Positions 16,663 to 27,307 of a stretch of 64,000 nucleotides of DNA are shown here, one piece after another (position 1 is the stretch's first letter; each line of letters opens with the position of its first letter). Made by a program: the position numbers and the translations under genes. The notes beneath the pieces were generated by a model. That model did not search any database, was not told the DNA's origin, and was given only the letters and a program-made list of their open reading frames with translations. Location of the stretch: assembly GCF_003254055.1 (NCBI RefSeq), contig NZ_QKZT01000005.1:124001-188000 (forward strand). The letters are read 5' to 3'. This DNA is from Algoriphagus chordae (lineage in GTDB: Bacteria; Bacteroidota; Bacteroidia; Cytophagales; Cyclobacteriaceae).

Positions 16663-19600
16663 TTAGTCTACTTCCAGGAGTAATTCTTCTACCGCTTTTT
16701 CCAGTTGCTGATCTATCCCTTGATCAATTTTCCCTGGCATATTTTTCACTACAAACTGAGGCTTAGCCTCTCGGTTTTCCAACCATTCCCCTGCCTTATT
16801 TTTAGCCGAGATTGGTACCGCTCCCCAGCGAGATCCATCCGGTAACCCTTCCCATCCTGCAAAGGAACAGGTTCCAGGAGTAGGCATGCCGACAGTCTTA
16901 CCGATTTTCAAATCCGTATATCCAGAGGCGAAGCAATGTCCATCAGAATAATTGGCTTCATTGAACATCGCAAGCGTTGGCTTGGTCCATCTAGCTGTGG
17001 GCTCATATCCTACTTCCCTAGCTTCTGTAGCATAGGTTAGAAACTTTTCGCCTGTAAAAAACATCGCCAAATCCGCCACCAAATCTCCACCTCCATTGAA
17101 TCTGGTGTCAACTATAACAGCCTCTTTATCATGATACTTACCCATCATCTCCTCATAAACATTCCGGTAAGGACCATCACTCATGCCTGGAATATGTACA
17201 TAACCAAGCTTTCCATTACTGAGACTATCTACCTCCGCCTGGTTCATTTTTACAAATCGCTTATAAAGCAATTGACTTTCGGCCCTAAGAGAAATTGGTT
17301 TAACTGTCAATTGCTTGGTTTCTTTCGATATTGGATTTACAACTTCTAGCAAGGTGTAGGTATCAGCTTTTCTATTGAGGAACTTAGCCAAGTCTGTGTC
17401 AGGACTAAGAGTCTGGCCATCTATTTTCTCGATCACCAATCCTGCTTTAATATCAAGGCCCGATTTATCCAGAGGTCCTCCTGCTATAACTTCTGTGATT
17501 TTGATTCCATTTCCTTCGTAATCATAGTCCCAAAATATCCCCAAAGAAGCTGTGGCATCAGCCATATCTATAGATCGGGAGTATCGAGAACCAGCATGAG
17601 AGACATTCAGCTCACCAATCATCTCAGAGATCATCTCCGAAAACTCATAGCTGTTACCAATAGAAGGCAGGTACTTTTCATAATCCAACTTGGCTGCATC
17701 CCAATCTACGCCATGCATATCAGGTGTATAGAAAATGCCTTTGGTACGGAGCCAAACATGCTCAAACATATAGGCCATTTCCGCTTCCTTGTCATAGGTC
17801 ATTTCTCCTGAGATTTTGATCACTTCCTTTTTCATACCCTCAGGATTTATCTTAGATATGGTTCCATTACTCAGTAGAAATAGATTTTTCTGATCCTTAT
17901 CCCAAGCCAAATTTGCAGAGTTAGCATCAAGGCTGATTTCCTGTTTGGTCTCCTTCGTTCTAAGATTTGTACTCCATAGATTCATCCCTTTTTCGAAGGA
18001 TGCCAAATAGTACAATTTCTCTCCGTCTTTGGACAATACCGCGTCGCCTAAATCTGAAGAATGAATGGTCAATTTAGCTTTGCGATCTTCTATTCCCTCC
18101 CAGTCAAATTCCAAGTCTTCAACTTTCTTGTCTTTATCCTTTTCTTCCTTTGATTTTCCATCCTTCGAGTTCCCATCCTTCTCCTCCTCTTTATTCATTT
18201 TTTCGATCTCCTTCATCAGATCAAAATCTTCTTTGGACATGCTGAATTTGTCCCATGCCGTTTTATCAAAAAAGAGTGTGTAAACATCACTCTGACTTTG
18301 CCCACTTGTAGCATAGCTACGCAGGCCATCTCTATTGGAAAACCAAAGCATTTGCTTGCCATCATTCACCCAGATGGCTTTATCATCTCCATAGCCAGAG
18401 TTGGTCAAATTTTTCATCTTTTTCTTACCCGAAGCATCCAGAAGCACCACTTCAGAATTTGACATCGTAGGTCTATAAGTCGCCAAAAGCCACTTACTAT
18501 CTGGTGCCCAGGTGAAATACTGATCCCCATCCCGCATGTGAAAAAGTTGGTCTGGAGTCATCAGCGTAACTGTTTCCTTCGAGTCCAAGTCCAAAACTTT
18601 TAGGCTTCTTCTACCTTCCACATAGGCTAACTTTTTCCCATCTGGAGAAATTTTAGGGAGATAAGCTTCAGCTTCCAAACTCACCAAAAGTTTCTCTTCA
18701 AGTAGCGTAGAAGCAAAGAAAAATGGCTCTTCCGATCTTTGCTTGGTGCTTTGATAAATCTGCCATTTCCCATCTCTTTCACTTGCATAGACTAGTGATT
18801 TTCCGTCAGGAGCAAATTCCACAAATCGCTCCTGCTCTGGTGTATTCGTAATTCTCTTGGTCAGCGAACCATCCACAGAAGTTACAAAAACCTCTCCTCT
18901 AGCTACAAAGGCGATTTCTTTGCCGTCAGGGGAAATCGACATTTCTCTGACTCCCCCATTGATAGCGATATAGTTATCGGCATTAGCTATGGCTTGAGTT
19001 TGTAGACCGACAGCAAGCTTCTTTGGAGTTTCACCTTTGCGTAGCGTATAGAGTTCTCCATCATAGCCAAAGCTCATCAGACCATCATTAGATATAGATA
19101 GAAAACGAACTGGAAAATTCTCTAGTGCGGTAAGTGCCTCCGGTTGAGCTGGATTAGTCACATCCATAGCAAAGACATTGAAGCTTCCATTCGCTTCACT
19201 CAGGTAATAGATTTCTGATTCATCAGGAGAAAAGACTGGATTTCTATCTTCACCATAAAAGGTTGTAAGCATGCTGTGCTTATTGGTATTGGCATCAAAA
19301 ATCCAAATATCTCTAGCCACACCTGACTGATGATGCTTACGCCATTCATTTTCACCACCCTTTTTATCATGATAGAGCATTTTACTCCCATCCTTACTGA
19401 CCGTCACATACTCAGCTGGTATGGTAAAAATCTGATCTACTCTACCTCCATTTCGTGGAACTGAATAAAGCTCAGGTTGAGAAGCTGTCGGGTATTGTCT
19501 GTGCTCAGCGATATCCATCCTTTGCGTCCCAAAGATCACCGACTGATCATCTGACGAGAACTCAAATGGCTGTTCGTCATTGGAATGAAATGTAAGTCTA

Positions 19601-19911
19601 GATGCTGACCCACCTTGAGGACTCATAGAAAATATGTCAAAATTGCCATAGCGATCTGAGGCAAAAGCGATAGTCTTCCCATCTCTACTCCATACAGCTT
19701 GGTAATCATGAGCTTCATGAAAAGTAATCTGTCGAGCCTCCCCGCCCACACTTGGCACCAAATACAAATCCCCTTTATAGGTAAAAACGATCTGCGAACC
19801 ATCTGGTGAAATTGCCGGGTAACGCATCCAATTGGGTGAATCTTGCGCAAAAGTCAGAGTTCCACTAAGGCAGCACAGTAGAATTGTAAAAATTTTAAGT
19901 CTTGTTTTCAT
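16663..19911 (-). CDS. Tricorn-like S41 protease with beta-propellers and PDZ domain
   Basis: 1082 residues. The signal peptide ends near TFAQD (about residue 23), so it is periplasmic or secreted. Residues 30-540 hold PD40-type propeller repeats (AISPDGSQIVFTYKGDLYLVP and many similar). Residues about 550-610 are a charged Lys/Glu linker, followed by a tricorn C1 region, a PDZ domain (about 790-870) and an S41 peptidase core. The triad resembles archaeal tricorn: His in ELNVSHAGS, Ser989 in YSDGHC and Glu1045 in WLENREAKP. It likely degrades peptides. Full length, monocistronic. Confidence 0.9.
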   Translation of the reverse strand: MKTRLKIFTILLCCLSGTLTFAQDSPNWMRYPAISPDGSQIVFTYKGDLYLVPSVGGEARQITFHEAHDYQAVWSRDGKTIAFASDRYGNFDIFSMSPQGGSASRLTFHSNDEQPFEFSSDDQSVIFGTQRMDIAEHRQYPTASQPELYSVPRNGGRVDQIFTIPAEYVTVSKDGSKMLYHDKKGGENEWRKHHQSGVARDIWIFDANTNKHSMLTTFYGEDRNPVFSPDESEIYYLSEANGSFNVFAMDVTNPAQPEALTALENFPVRFLSISNDGLMSFGYDGELYTLRKGETPKKLAVGLQTQAIANADNYIAINGGVREMSISPDGKEIAFVARGEVFVTSVDGSLTKRITNTPEQERFVEFAPDGKSLVYASERDGKWQIYQSTKQRSEEPFFFASTLLEEKLLVSLEAEAYLPKISPDGKKLAYVEGRRSLKVLDLDSKETVTLMTPDQLFHMRDGDQYFTWAPDSKWLLATYRPTMSNSEVVLLDASGKKKMKNLTNSGYGDDKAIWVNDGKQMLWFSNRDGLRSYATSGQSQSDVYTLFFDKTAWDKFSMSKEDFDLMKEIEKMNKEEEKDGNSKDGKSKEEKDKDKKVEDLEFDWEGIEDRKAKLTIHSSDLGDAVLSKDGEKLYYLASFEKGMNLWSTNLRTKETKQEISLDANSANLAWDKDQKNLFLLSNGTISKINPEGMKKEVIKISGEMTYDKEAEMAYMFEHVWLRTKGIFYTPDMHGVDWDAAKLDYEKYLPSIGNSYEFSEMISEMIGELNVSHAGSRYSRSIDMADATASLGIFWDYDYEGNGIKITEVIAGGPLDKSGLDIKAGLVIEKIDGQTLSPDTDLAKFLNRKADTYTLLEVVNPISKETKQLTVKPISLRAESQLLYKRFVKMNQAEVDSLSNGKLGYVHIPGMSDGPYRNVYEEMMGKYHDKEAVIVDTRFNGGGDLVADLAMFFTGEKFLTYATEAREVGYEPTARWTKPTLAMFNEANYSDGHCFASGYTDLKIGKTVGMPTPGTCSFAGWEGLPDGSRWGAVPISAKNKAGEWLENREAKPQFVVKNMPGKIDQGIDQQLEKAVEELLLEVD

Positions 19912-20052
19912 GGGCTTGGATTTAGTACCTTAAAGTAAACACATTTGTACTTTTAATTTGCAATCACTTTTTGACAGGTACTGTACTTTGCAAATAAGTT
20001 TAAAATCGCACAATGGATTAAAGGATTCCTTTATTCCTTCATCAGACAAGGC

Positions 20053-20060
20053 TATATTTG
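20053..20060 (+). promoter_or_regulatory. -7 box (TATATTTG) for tyrS
   Basis: TAnnTTTG match 25 bp before the tyrS ATG, with TTA rather than TTG 19 bp upstream. Confidence 0.5.
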
Positions 20061-20084
20061 CTGCTCGAAAAATCAACTCATTAG

Positions 20085-21377
20085 ATGAATTCATTTATAG
20101 AAGAATTACGCTGGAGAGGCATGGTTCAGGATATGACCCCCGAAATCGAAGAGCACCTTACAAAAGGGATGGCTTCGGCTTATTTAGGTTTCGACCCTAC
20201 CGCGGATTCCTTACATATTGGTCATATGGTTGGCGTGATGACCTTATTACACTTTCAACGTGCTGGACATAAACCATTTGCTCTGGTAGGTGGTGCCACG
20301 GGTATGATAGGAGATCCCTCTTTCAAATCAGATGAGAGAAATCTACTCGATAAAAGTACCCTAGATCACAATGTAGCTGCCATCCAAGGACAGCTAGCTA
20401 AGTTCTTGGACTTTTCTGGTGCTACTACGAATAAAGCAGAACTTGTAAACAACTACGATTGGATGTCCAAATTTAACTTTTTGGATTTCATTCGCGATGT
20501 TGGCAAGCACATCACTGTGAATTACATGATGTCCAAGGATTCTGTAAAAAGACGTCTCGAGGATGGAAATGGACTTTCTTTCACAGAATTCTCTTACCAG
20601 TTGATCCAGGGTTACGATTTCTATCATCTTTGGAAAAATGAGAATTGCTCTATACAGCTGGGTGGATCTGACCAATGGGGAAATATCGTAACGGGTACCG
20701 AATTGATCAGGAGAATGGGCGGAGGCTCAGCTTATGCCTTAACAGTACCATTGATTACAAAGGCCGACGGAACCAAGTTTGGGAAGACCGAAGGAGGATC
20801 AGTATGGCTGGATCCAGAGAAAACTTCTCCTTATGCCTTCTACCAGTTTTGGCTGAATGTATCTGACGAAGATGCTTCCAAATACATTCGTATTTTCACC
20901 ATCCTAGATCAAGCAACTATCGAAAGTCTAGAGAAAGAACATGCTGAAGCTCCTCACCTTCGTGTATTGCAAAAGGAAATCGCCAAGCAAATCACCATAA
21001 TGGTTCACGGAGAATCTGATTTTGAGATGGCAGTGAAAGCTTCAGGGATCTTATTTGGTAAGTCTTCTACCGAAGATTTGGCTGAACTTGACGAGCGTAC
21101 ATTCTTGCAGGTTTTCGATGGAGTTCCTCAGGTTCAAATCGATAAGAGTGAATATGATTCCTTAAGCTCAATTTTGGATCTTTTCGGAGAAATCACTCAG
21201 GCTGTGGTGTTTGCTTCTAAAGGGGAAGCTAGGAAAATGATCCAAGGCGGAGGCGTTAGTATTAACAAGGAGAAGCTTGCAGATCCAAACGCTGCATTAA
21301 ATTTGACTCTGCTTCAAAACAAATATCTTTTGGTACAAAAAGGAAAGAAAAATTACTACATCGTAGAAGTAAAGTAA
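20085..21377 (+). CDS. tyrS: Tyrosyl-tRNA synthetase
   Basis: 430 residues, class I aminoacyl-tRNA synthetase charging tRNA-Tyr. The HIGH motif is His44-Ile-Gly-His47; the KMSKS-like loop is KFGKT (230-234), as in bacterial Tyr[11 protein letters not shown] at about 192-200 lies in the tyrosine site. The C-terminal part (about 355-430) is an S4 RNA-binding domain ([19 protein letters not shown]). Length is normal. Monocistronic, ending in a strong hairpin. Confidence 0.96.
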   Translation: MNSFIEELRWRGMVQDMTPEIEEHLTKGMASAYLGFDPTADSLHIGHMVGVMTLLHFQRAGHKPFALVGGATGMIGDPSFKSDERNLLDKSTLDHNVAAIQGQLAKFLDFSGATTNKAELVNNYDWMSKFNFLDFIRDVGKHITVNYMMSKDSVKRRLEDGNGLSFTEFSYQLIQGYDFYHLWKNENCSIQLGGSDQWGNIVTGTELIRRMGGGSAYALTVPLITKADGTKFGKTEGGSVWLDPEKTSPYAFYQFWLNVSDEDASKYIRIFTILDQATIESLEKEHAEAPHLRVLQKEIAKQITIMVHGESDFEMAVKASGILFGKSSTEDLAELDERTFLQVFDGVPQVQIDKSEYDSLSSILDLFGEITQAVVFASKGEARKMIQGGGVSINKEKLADPNAALNLTLLQNKYLLVQKGKKNYYIVEVK

Positions 21378-21394
21378 GTCCTTGACACTCACAC

Positions 21395-21430
21395 AAAAAA
21401 GGCTTTAGGAATTCCCTAAAGCCTTTTTTT
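21395..21430 (+). terminator. Terminator after tyrS
   Basis: GGCTTTAGG (21401-21409), AATTC loop, CCTAAAGCC (21415-21423), seven T; A-run on the left. Confidence 0.85.
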
Positions 21431-21485
21431 ATGCCTTATACCTAAATTTAATTTATAAGAAAGCCATTTTTTGACCCAAGTTTAA

Positions 21486-21493
21486 TATCTTTG
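21486..21493 (+). promoter_or_regulatory. -7 box (TATCTTTG) for the tetR-amidohydrolase operon
   Basis: TAnnTTTG match 31 bp upstream of the TetR ATG. Confidence 0.4.
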
Positions 21494-21523
21494 TTTTCCA
21501 TTTTTAGACAACCTTAAAAACTC

Positions 21524-22219
21524 ATGGCAGGAGAGAAAAATAAAGAAAAACTCATTTTAGATTCAGCTGTTTCACTTTTCACTTCCAAAGGCTATTTAGC
21601 TACCAGAATGGAAGATGTGGCTAAGACAGCAGGAATCAGTAAAGGCCTCACCTATTTTTATTACAAAAATAAAGAAGACCTTTTTATGGCTTTGACCAAG
21701 AAAGCCTTCGATCAATTCAAAGATGAATTCCGGGATGTTTACAGATCCAAAGGTAAATCTGGACTGGAAATGATTACAGAATTGGTTGTGAAAATTGTAG
21801 CCTTTGCGAAAGCTAATCAAGTCTATTACGATTCGATTCTTAACTTTCTTGACCTTCTTAAAAAGTATAACAATCCAGAAACACACCAGTTAATCGATCC
21901 GAAAACACTGGAATCAGCACATTTTCAGAAACTTTTGGAAATTCACCATGAGCCAGCCAAAATTGGAATTATGATGATTAGCCAAGGACTCAAAGACGGA
22001 AGTATTCGAGCAGAACTGCAGCCAGAAATCACTTTTTACACAGTTTGGAGCATGATTATTGGCTATGAGAAAATGTTGGGACCTATCGAATATGAGGGTA
22101 AAGAGCTAAAAATTTATGCTGAAAACTGGGAACCAGGTTTCATACGTTTGATGCAGGAAATGCTAAAAGGAACCATCCAAGCGAGCAAGAAAACTACAGT
22201 TCAAGGAAGCTTATTTTAA
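21524..22219 (+). CDS. TetR/AcrR family transcriptional regulator
   Basis: 231 residues. The N-terminal helix-turn-helix is typical: LILDSAVSLFTSKGYLATRM then VAKTAGISKGLTYFYYKNKE. The C-terminal ligand domain is all-helical and does not identify a ligand. The amidohydrolase start follows 3 bp after its stop, so they are cotranscribed and the regulator may sense a substrate or product of that enzyme, or act elsewhere. Confidence 0.92.
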   Translation: MAGEKNKEKLILDSAVSLFTSKGYLATRMEDVAKTAGISKGLTYFYYKNKEDLFMALTKKAFDQFKDEFRDVYRSKGKSGLEMITELVVKIVAFAKANQVYYDSILNFLDLLKKYNNPETHQLIDPKTLESAHFQKLLEIHHEPAKIGIMMISQGLKDGSIRAELQPEITFYTVWSMIIGYEKMLGPIEYEGKELKIYAENWEPGFIRLMQEMLKGTIQASKKTTVQGSLF

Positions 22220-22222
22220 ATT

Positions 22223-23644
22223 ATGAAATTAAAGCAACTTCTCTTACTGGCACTGATCATCTCAGGCTGCCAAACAAAAACCGCAGTAGATCTTGTCATC
22301 AAGAACGCAACCTTACTAAATATCGAAGAAGGTTCTCAGGCTGAAAACCGCTTTGTTTTTATAGCTGCAGATAGCATCCTAGAAGTTGGTGATGCATCGC
22401 TTCTGGAGAAATACCAGGCAAAGCAGGAGCTTGATGCTGCAGGAAAGTTCCTTATGCCTGGTTTATGGGACAACCACGTTCACTTTGGAGGAGCGGAATA
22501 CATAGACGAAAATGAGCAATTACTTCCTTTATACTTAGCCTTTGGGGTAACAACAGTTCGAGATGCTGCTGGAGATATAAGTTTGGAGGTTCTGAAATGG
22601 CGTGATGAGATCAATAGCGGAAAGCGAATTGGCCCAAAAATTCTTACTTCAGGACCGAAGATCGAAGGAATAGCATCTATTTGGCCAGGAGATTTAGAAG
22701 TTGGAACCGAGGAGGAATTGAATCAGGCACTTGATTCTTTGGATAAACTCAATATTGATTTTGTCAAAATCACTGACAATACGCTTAAACCAGAGCTTTT
22801 CCTAAAAGCAGTGGAATTAGCAACTGCCAGAGGATACAGCGTGTCTGGGCATATTCCTGCAGCTTTGACACTCGATCAGGTTTCTAAGGCTGGACAAAAG
22901 ACCGTAGAGCACTTATCCTATATGATGCGGGCGACTACTCCTTTAGAGGCAGAAATTTCAGAAGGAAGAGCTTCTGGAAAACTTTCTGGATCAGAAGCAG
23001 CAACTCTTCAAGCAGAGACTTATAGCGACTCGCTAGCTTTTGCCAATTTTCAGCAACTAGCTAAGCAAGGAACAGGAATAGTCCCTACCCTTTTGATCAG
23101 CTACAACATCGCCTATCTCGATGAAAATGACTTTGCCAATGATACCATTCTCAATTACTTGGGGCCAAAACTGAAAGAAAGCTACCAGTGGAGAATAGAG
23201 CGAATGGCTGGAGAATCGCCTGAGCTTACCCAAGCAAGAAAGGACAACTTCAAGCGAGTTTCCTCCCTACTACCCATGATCCAGAAGTCAGGAATGAAAA
23301 TCATGGCTGGGACAGATGCTGGGTATTTGAATACATATGATTTTCCAGGATTGGCTATTCATTTGGAGCTTCAGAAGTTTGTGGAGTTTGGCTTGACTCC
23401 TCAGCAAGCACTGACTGCTTCAGTTATCAACGGTCCAGATTACTTTGGAATCACGGAATTTTCAGCCGTAAAAGCGGGCAAGAAGGCGAACTTAATTGTT
23501 TTGGATCGTAATCCTTTGGAAGACATTTCGGCTACGCTAAGCATACAGGATGTAATAAAAGACGGAAAAGTCTACACTCGAACTGACTTAGATAAGATGC
23601 TAGCTGAGATCAAAACCTGGGTAGCAAACAAGGAAGAGAAGTAG
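22223..23644 (+). CDS. Lipoprotein metal-dependent amidohydrolase
   Basis: 473 residues. The lipobox is IISGC with Cys16, so the enzyme is exported and membrane-anchored. It has the amidohydrolase superfamily barrel: metal ligands in LWDNHVHFGG, a probable bridging Lys in DFVKITDN, His in VSGHIPAAL and KTVEHLSYM, and Asp in IMAGTDAGY. The C-terminal KAGKKANLIVLDRNPLEDI strand is typical of imidazolonepropionase/prolidase-like members. Substrate unknown; an N-acyl or cyclic amide, or a lactone, is plausible. Second gene of an operon with tetR. Confidence 0.88.
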   Translation: MKLKQLLLLALIISGCQTKTAVDLVIKNATLLNIEEGSQAENRFVFIAADSILEVGDASLLEKYQAKQELDAAGKFLMPGLWDNHVHFGGAEYIDENEQLLPLYLAFGVTTVRDAAGDISLEVLKWRDEINSGKRIGPKILTSGPKIEGIASIWPGDLEVGTEEELNQALDSLDKLNIDFVKITDNTLKPELFLKAVELATARGYSVSGHIPAALTLDQVSKAGQKTVEHLSYMMRATTPLEAEISEGRASGKLSGSEAATLQAETYSDSLAFANFQQLAKQGTGIVPTLLISYNIAYLDENDFANDTILNYLGPKLKESYQWRIERMAGESPELTQARKDNFKRVSSLLPMIQKSGMKIMAGTDAGYLNTYDFPGLAIHLELQKFVEFGLTPQQALTASVINGPDYFGITEFSAVKAGKKANLIVLDRNPLEDISATLSIQDVIKDGKVYTRTDLDKMLAEIKTWVANKEEK

Positions 23645-23668
23645 GAGTTTGAATTGAAGAAGTACTAA

Positions 23669-23709
23669 AATCAAAAGAGGCAATCGATAATCGATTGCCT
23701 CTTTTGATT
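23669..23709. terminator. Perfect 20-bp inverted repeat between converging genes
   Basis: 20-bp arms (23669-23688 and 23690-23709) around a single A, core AGGCAATCGAT/ATCGATTGCCT with T- and A-rich ends. Its place between the amidohydrolase stop (+) and the POT stop (-) suggests a bidirectional terminator, although the T-runs are inside the stem. Confidence 0.6.
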
Positions 23710-23856
23710 GCTTGCAGTAGTAAAACTGCTTATAAATACGCTATAGCGAATTAGGTAGAAGATAGGAAAGCGCTTCTTCAGTCTTCTAGCTAAACAATCC
23801 CTTATTACAAAGATTAAATCCCACCTATGGAGGATTTGTGCTAGCGACATCAAGCA

Positions 23857-25482
23857 TCAATGCACATCTCCCATCATCTTCCTAATCACAGGTTTCAGTA
23901 GGAATAGCAATGCTGCTGAGCCAAATACTGTGTAAACGATCAGCATGTATTGATCTGGCATCTGAGCCAAGGCCTCTTCTGTACCACCACTAGCTTCACC
24001 AGCGATTAAGCCTGCGATCAAATTACCTAGAGCTACTGACAAGAACCAGATACCCATCATTTGCCCGCCATAGCCCTTTGGTGCCAATTTGGTCACCAAG
24101 CTCAAGCCTACAGGAGAAAGACTCAATTCACCAAAAGTGTGAAGCATGTAGGTTACCAGCAACCAAGTAGGTGCAGCCAAATCACCTGAAGCAGCGATCT
24201 TGGTAGCGAAATACATCACGAAAAAACCAAGTGCCAATAGTAGAAGTCCAAAAGTGAACTTCATCGGAGAACTCGGTTCTAGTTGTCTTCTGCCCAACCA
24301 TACCCAAAGGGCTCCAAAAACTGGTGCGAAAATAATAATGAAAAGAGAGTTGACCGACTGGAAATAACTAGTAGGAATCTCCCAGCCCAAAATGGTACGA
24401 TCTGTAAAACGCTCAGCGAATAGATTCAAAGTAGAACCTGCCTGCTCGAATCCTGACCAAAACATAGAAGAGAAAAGGAATAAAATAGCAATCACTCCTA
24501 CTTTGTTTTTATCGGCCTTATTGAGTCTTCCAAACACAATCACATATCCTAAGTATCCAAACGCCACCAGAGCAATTACTGTCCCGGAGGCGCTCGCTAT
24601 AGCAGAAACATTGATTGGTATCACTCCCATGAATAGAACACCTACAATAGCTAGCAATCCTAATCCAATATAGGTCACCAGTGACTTCAACTTCTTTTGA
24701 CTAGAGACCTCTTCTTGAGTCACGACCACCGGAGGCTCACCATGACCCTCTAATAATCCTCCTGAGAGTTTGTATTGTATCAGTCCAAAGACCATCCCTA
24801 AGCCTGCCAATCCAAAACCAAGGTGCATATCATAAGTAGCCAAGGTCCCACAGGCAATCGGCGCGATGAAACCACCGATATTGATTCCCATGTAGAAAAT
24901 AGAAAAACCAGCATCTCGTTTAGTGCTTCCTTTAGGATAAAGTTGTCCTACAATCGAACTAATATTTGGTTTCAATAGGCCTGTACCCAATACAATTAGA
25001 ATTAAGCCAAGAAAGAAAGAGCTGGTGTCTAGGGTACTTAACTCAGGTTTGATCGAATGATCTCCCGAAATCAAAGCCATTACTCCAGGCAAAGCCATAG
25101 TAAAGTGACCAATAGCGATGATAATTCCTCCGTACCATACGGACTTTTTCAAACCAAAAAGTCGATCAGCTAACCAACCACCAGGCAATGCCAACAAATA
25201 AACACCCATAGTATAGAGGCCATAAATAGCTCCGGAAGTCTTGTCATCAAAACCCAAGCCCCCTTCCGCAACTGCCATGGTCATGAAAAGAATAAGCAGG
25301 GCTCGCATGCCATAGTAACTGAATCGTTCCCACATTTCTGTGAAAAATAGTGTCATCAGTCCTCTTGGATGGCCGAAAATAGTAGGCCCATCAAATTCAG
25401 GAGTAAGTTGTTTTTCCAAGGATAGTTTTATTTGGGTGAAATCAATTTTACAATGATAAACCTTTTTAACCCTTGTTTCCAA
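23857..25482 (-). CDS. POT/PTR2 family peptide transporter
   Basis: 541 residues, proton-dependent oligopeptide transporter in the inner membrane with about 12-14 spans. Signatures are EMWERFSYYGMRALLILFM (ExxERFxYYG) and FSIFYMGINIGGFIAPI. It imports di- and tripeptides, fitting the peptidases in this window. The start is uncertain: about 27 residues precede EFDGPTIFGHPRGL, where relatives begin, and no closer ATG exists, so ATG at 25482 is kept; a TTG at LEKQ is an alternative. Confidence 0.92.
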   Translation of the reverse strand: METRVKKVYHCKIDFTQIKLSLEKQLTPEFDGPTIFGHPRGLMTLFFTEMWERFSYYGMRALLILFMTMAVAEGGLGFDDKTSGAIYGLYTMGVYLLALPGGWLADRLFGLKKSVWYGGIIIAIGHFTMALPGVMALISGDHSIKPELSTLDTSSFFLGLILIVLGTGLLKPNISSIVGQLYPKGSTKRDAGFSIFYMGINIGGFIAPIACGTLATYDMHLGFGLAGLGMVFGLIQYKLSGGLLEGHGEPPVVVTQEEVSSQKKLKSLVTYIGLGLLAIVGVLFMGVIPINVSAIASASGTVIALVAFGYLGYVIVFGRLNKADKNKVGVIAILFLFSSMFWSGFEQAGSTLNLFAERFTDRTILGWEIPTSYFQSVNSLFIIIFAPVFGALWVWLGRRQLEPSSPMKFTFGLLLLALGFFVMYFATKIAASGDLAAPTWLLVTYMLHTFGELSLSPVGLSLVTKLAPKGYGGQMMGIWFLSVALGNLIAGLIAGEASGGTEEALAQMPDQYMLIVYTVFGSAALLFLLKPVIRKMMGDVH

Positions 25483-25659
25483 AGTTAAAGCCGCTGAATT
25501 ATAGCCCAGTGCCCAAATATTACACCATTGGAAGAGGAGCAGTACCGAAGCTTTTGTATTTCATAAAAGTGTCACCAAATAAACATCTGTTTTTGTTATG
25601 CAACCGATTGTAATTAAAAATAAAGCGCTTTTTGTTGGTTATTGTAGAAGGTATTTTAG

Positions 25660-25667
25660 TAGTTTTG
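25660..25667 (+). promoter_or_regulatory. -7 box (TAGTTTTG) for pckA
   Basis: TAnnTTTG match 36 bp before the pckA start. Confidence 0.4.
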
Positions 25668-25702
25668 TGCAGACAATTTTCAGATTGTAAACCCAAATAT
25701 GT

Positions 25703-27307
25703 ATGCAGGAACTAGATCTGGCAACCCAGACTTCTCCCCTGGCTTTTCTTCAATCGAGTACAGATAGAAAAGTTCATCTCAATCTTCCACCGGCAGAGCT
25801 GGTGGAAATTGCTTTAGCGCGAAATGAAGGAAAACTCACTTCCACAGGCGCACTTATGGCCGACACCGGGAAATTCACCGGTAGATCCCCAAAAGATAGA
25901 TACATCGTCCTGGATGATAAAACTAAGGACTCTGTATGGTGGGGAGATATAAACATCCCTTTTGAACCCGAAAAATTTAAGTTGCTTCTTCAAAAAATGA
26001 AAGCTTTTCTGGCTGACAAAGAGCTTTTCGTCAGAGATGCTTATGCAGGAGCGGATGCCAATCACAGACTCAAGCTCAAGGTGATCAATACCAAAGCATG
26101 GCATAACCTATTTTGCCATAACATGTTCCTCAGACCATCTGAAGATGAGCTGAAGGATTTTGAGCATGATTTCACCATTATCTGTGCGCCAGAATTTGAA
26201 GCAAATCCAGCTACTGACGGCACCAAAAACTCCAACTTCGCTATCATCAATCTGACTGAGCGAATCATTTTGATCGGTGGAACTGGCTATGCAGGTGAAA
26301 TAAAGAAAGGCATATTCTCAGTGCTCAATTTCATTCTTCCCCATGAAAAGAAAGTGCTTTCCATGCACTGCTCAGCCAATGTGGGAGAAGATGGAGATAC
26401 AGCCATATTCTTCGGATTATCCGGCACTGGCAAAACCACCCTTTCGGCAGATCCTAATAGAAAACTTGTTGGTGATGATGAGCATGGCTGGACAGATAAT
26501 GGGGTCTTCAACTTCGAGGGAGGCTGCTATGCAAAGGTCATAGACTTAAGCAAGGAGAAAGAACCTGAAATTTGGAATGCCATTAGATTCGGTTCTATCG
26601 TAGAGAATACCAGGTTCAAAGGAAAGTCCAGAGAGGTGGATTTCGCCAACAAATCTCAAACAGAAAATACCAGAACTGCCTACCCGATTAACTTTATCCC
26701 AAATGCACTGGAACCATCCATAGCTGGTATCCCTAAAAACATATTCTTTCTGACTGCCGATGCTTTTGGGGTGATCCCTCCTATTTCTAAGTTGAACAAA
26801 AGTCAAGCTATGTATCATTTCATTTCTGGTTATACAGCCAAAGTTGCGGGTACAGAAATGGGGATTACAGAGCCAAAATTGACTTTCTCAGCTTGTTTTG
26901 GAGCAGCATTCCTTCCACTTCATCCTACGGAATATGCTAGCTTATTTGGTGAAAAAATTGAAAAATATGATACTAATGTTTGGCTAATCAACACCGGCTG
27001 GACAGGTGGCTCCTATGGGGTAGGTTCTAGAATGAAACTAGTGTATACGAGAGCTATGATAACAGCTGCGTTGGATGGAGGACTAGATAGAGTAGAATAT
27101 GCCACACATCCAATTTTTGGGTTGGAAGTTCCTCAGGTATGTCCAAAAGTACCTTCGGAGATTCTTAATCCTAAAGCGACTTGGAAAGATAAAAGTGCCT
27201 ATGATCAGCAGGCCCATAAACTCACACTGGCTTTTAAATCCAATTTCGAAAAATTTAAGGAATATGCATCTGAGGATATTATGAGCGGTGCACTTGGTTC
27301 TGTGTAA
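25703..27307 (+). CDS. pckA: Phosphoenolpyruvate carboxykinase (ATP)
   Basis: 534 residues. It interconverts oxaloacetate and PEP with ATP/ADP, the first step of gluconeogenesis from amino and organic acids. The P-loop is GLSGTGKTT (residues 238-246), followed by GDDEHGWTDNGVFNFEGGCY with the metal ligands; FTGRSPKDRYIV near residue 58 and NTGWTGGSYGVGSRM near the end are further ATP-type hallmarks. The substrate Arg is in GRSPKDR. Length is normal. Monocistronic. Confidence 0.97.
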   Translation: MQELDLATQTSPLAFLQSSTDRKVHLNLPPAELVEIALARNEGKLTSTGALMADTGKFTGRSPKDRYIVLDDKTKDSVWWGDINIPFEPEKFKLLLQKMKAFLADKELFVRDAYAGADANHRLKLKVINTKAWHNLFCHNMFLRPSEDELKDFEHDFTIICAPEFEANPATDGTKNSNFAIINLTERIILIGGTGYAGEIKKGIFSVLNFILPHEKKVLSMHCSANVGEDGDTAIFFGLSGTGKTTLSADPNRKLVGDDEHGWTDNGVFNFEGGCYAKVIDLSKEKEPEIWNAIRFGSIVENTRFKGKSREVDFANKSQTENTRTAYPINFIPNALEPSIAGIPKNIFFLTADAFGVIPPISKLNKSQAMYHFISGYTAKVAGTEMGITEPKLTFSACFGAAFLPLHPTEYASLFGEKIEKYDTNVWLINTGWTGGSYGVGSRMKLVYTRAMITAALDGGLDRVEYATHPIFGLEVPQVCPKVPSEILNPKATWKDKSAYDQQAHKLTLAFKSNFEKFKEYASEDIMSGALGSV

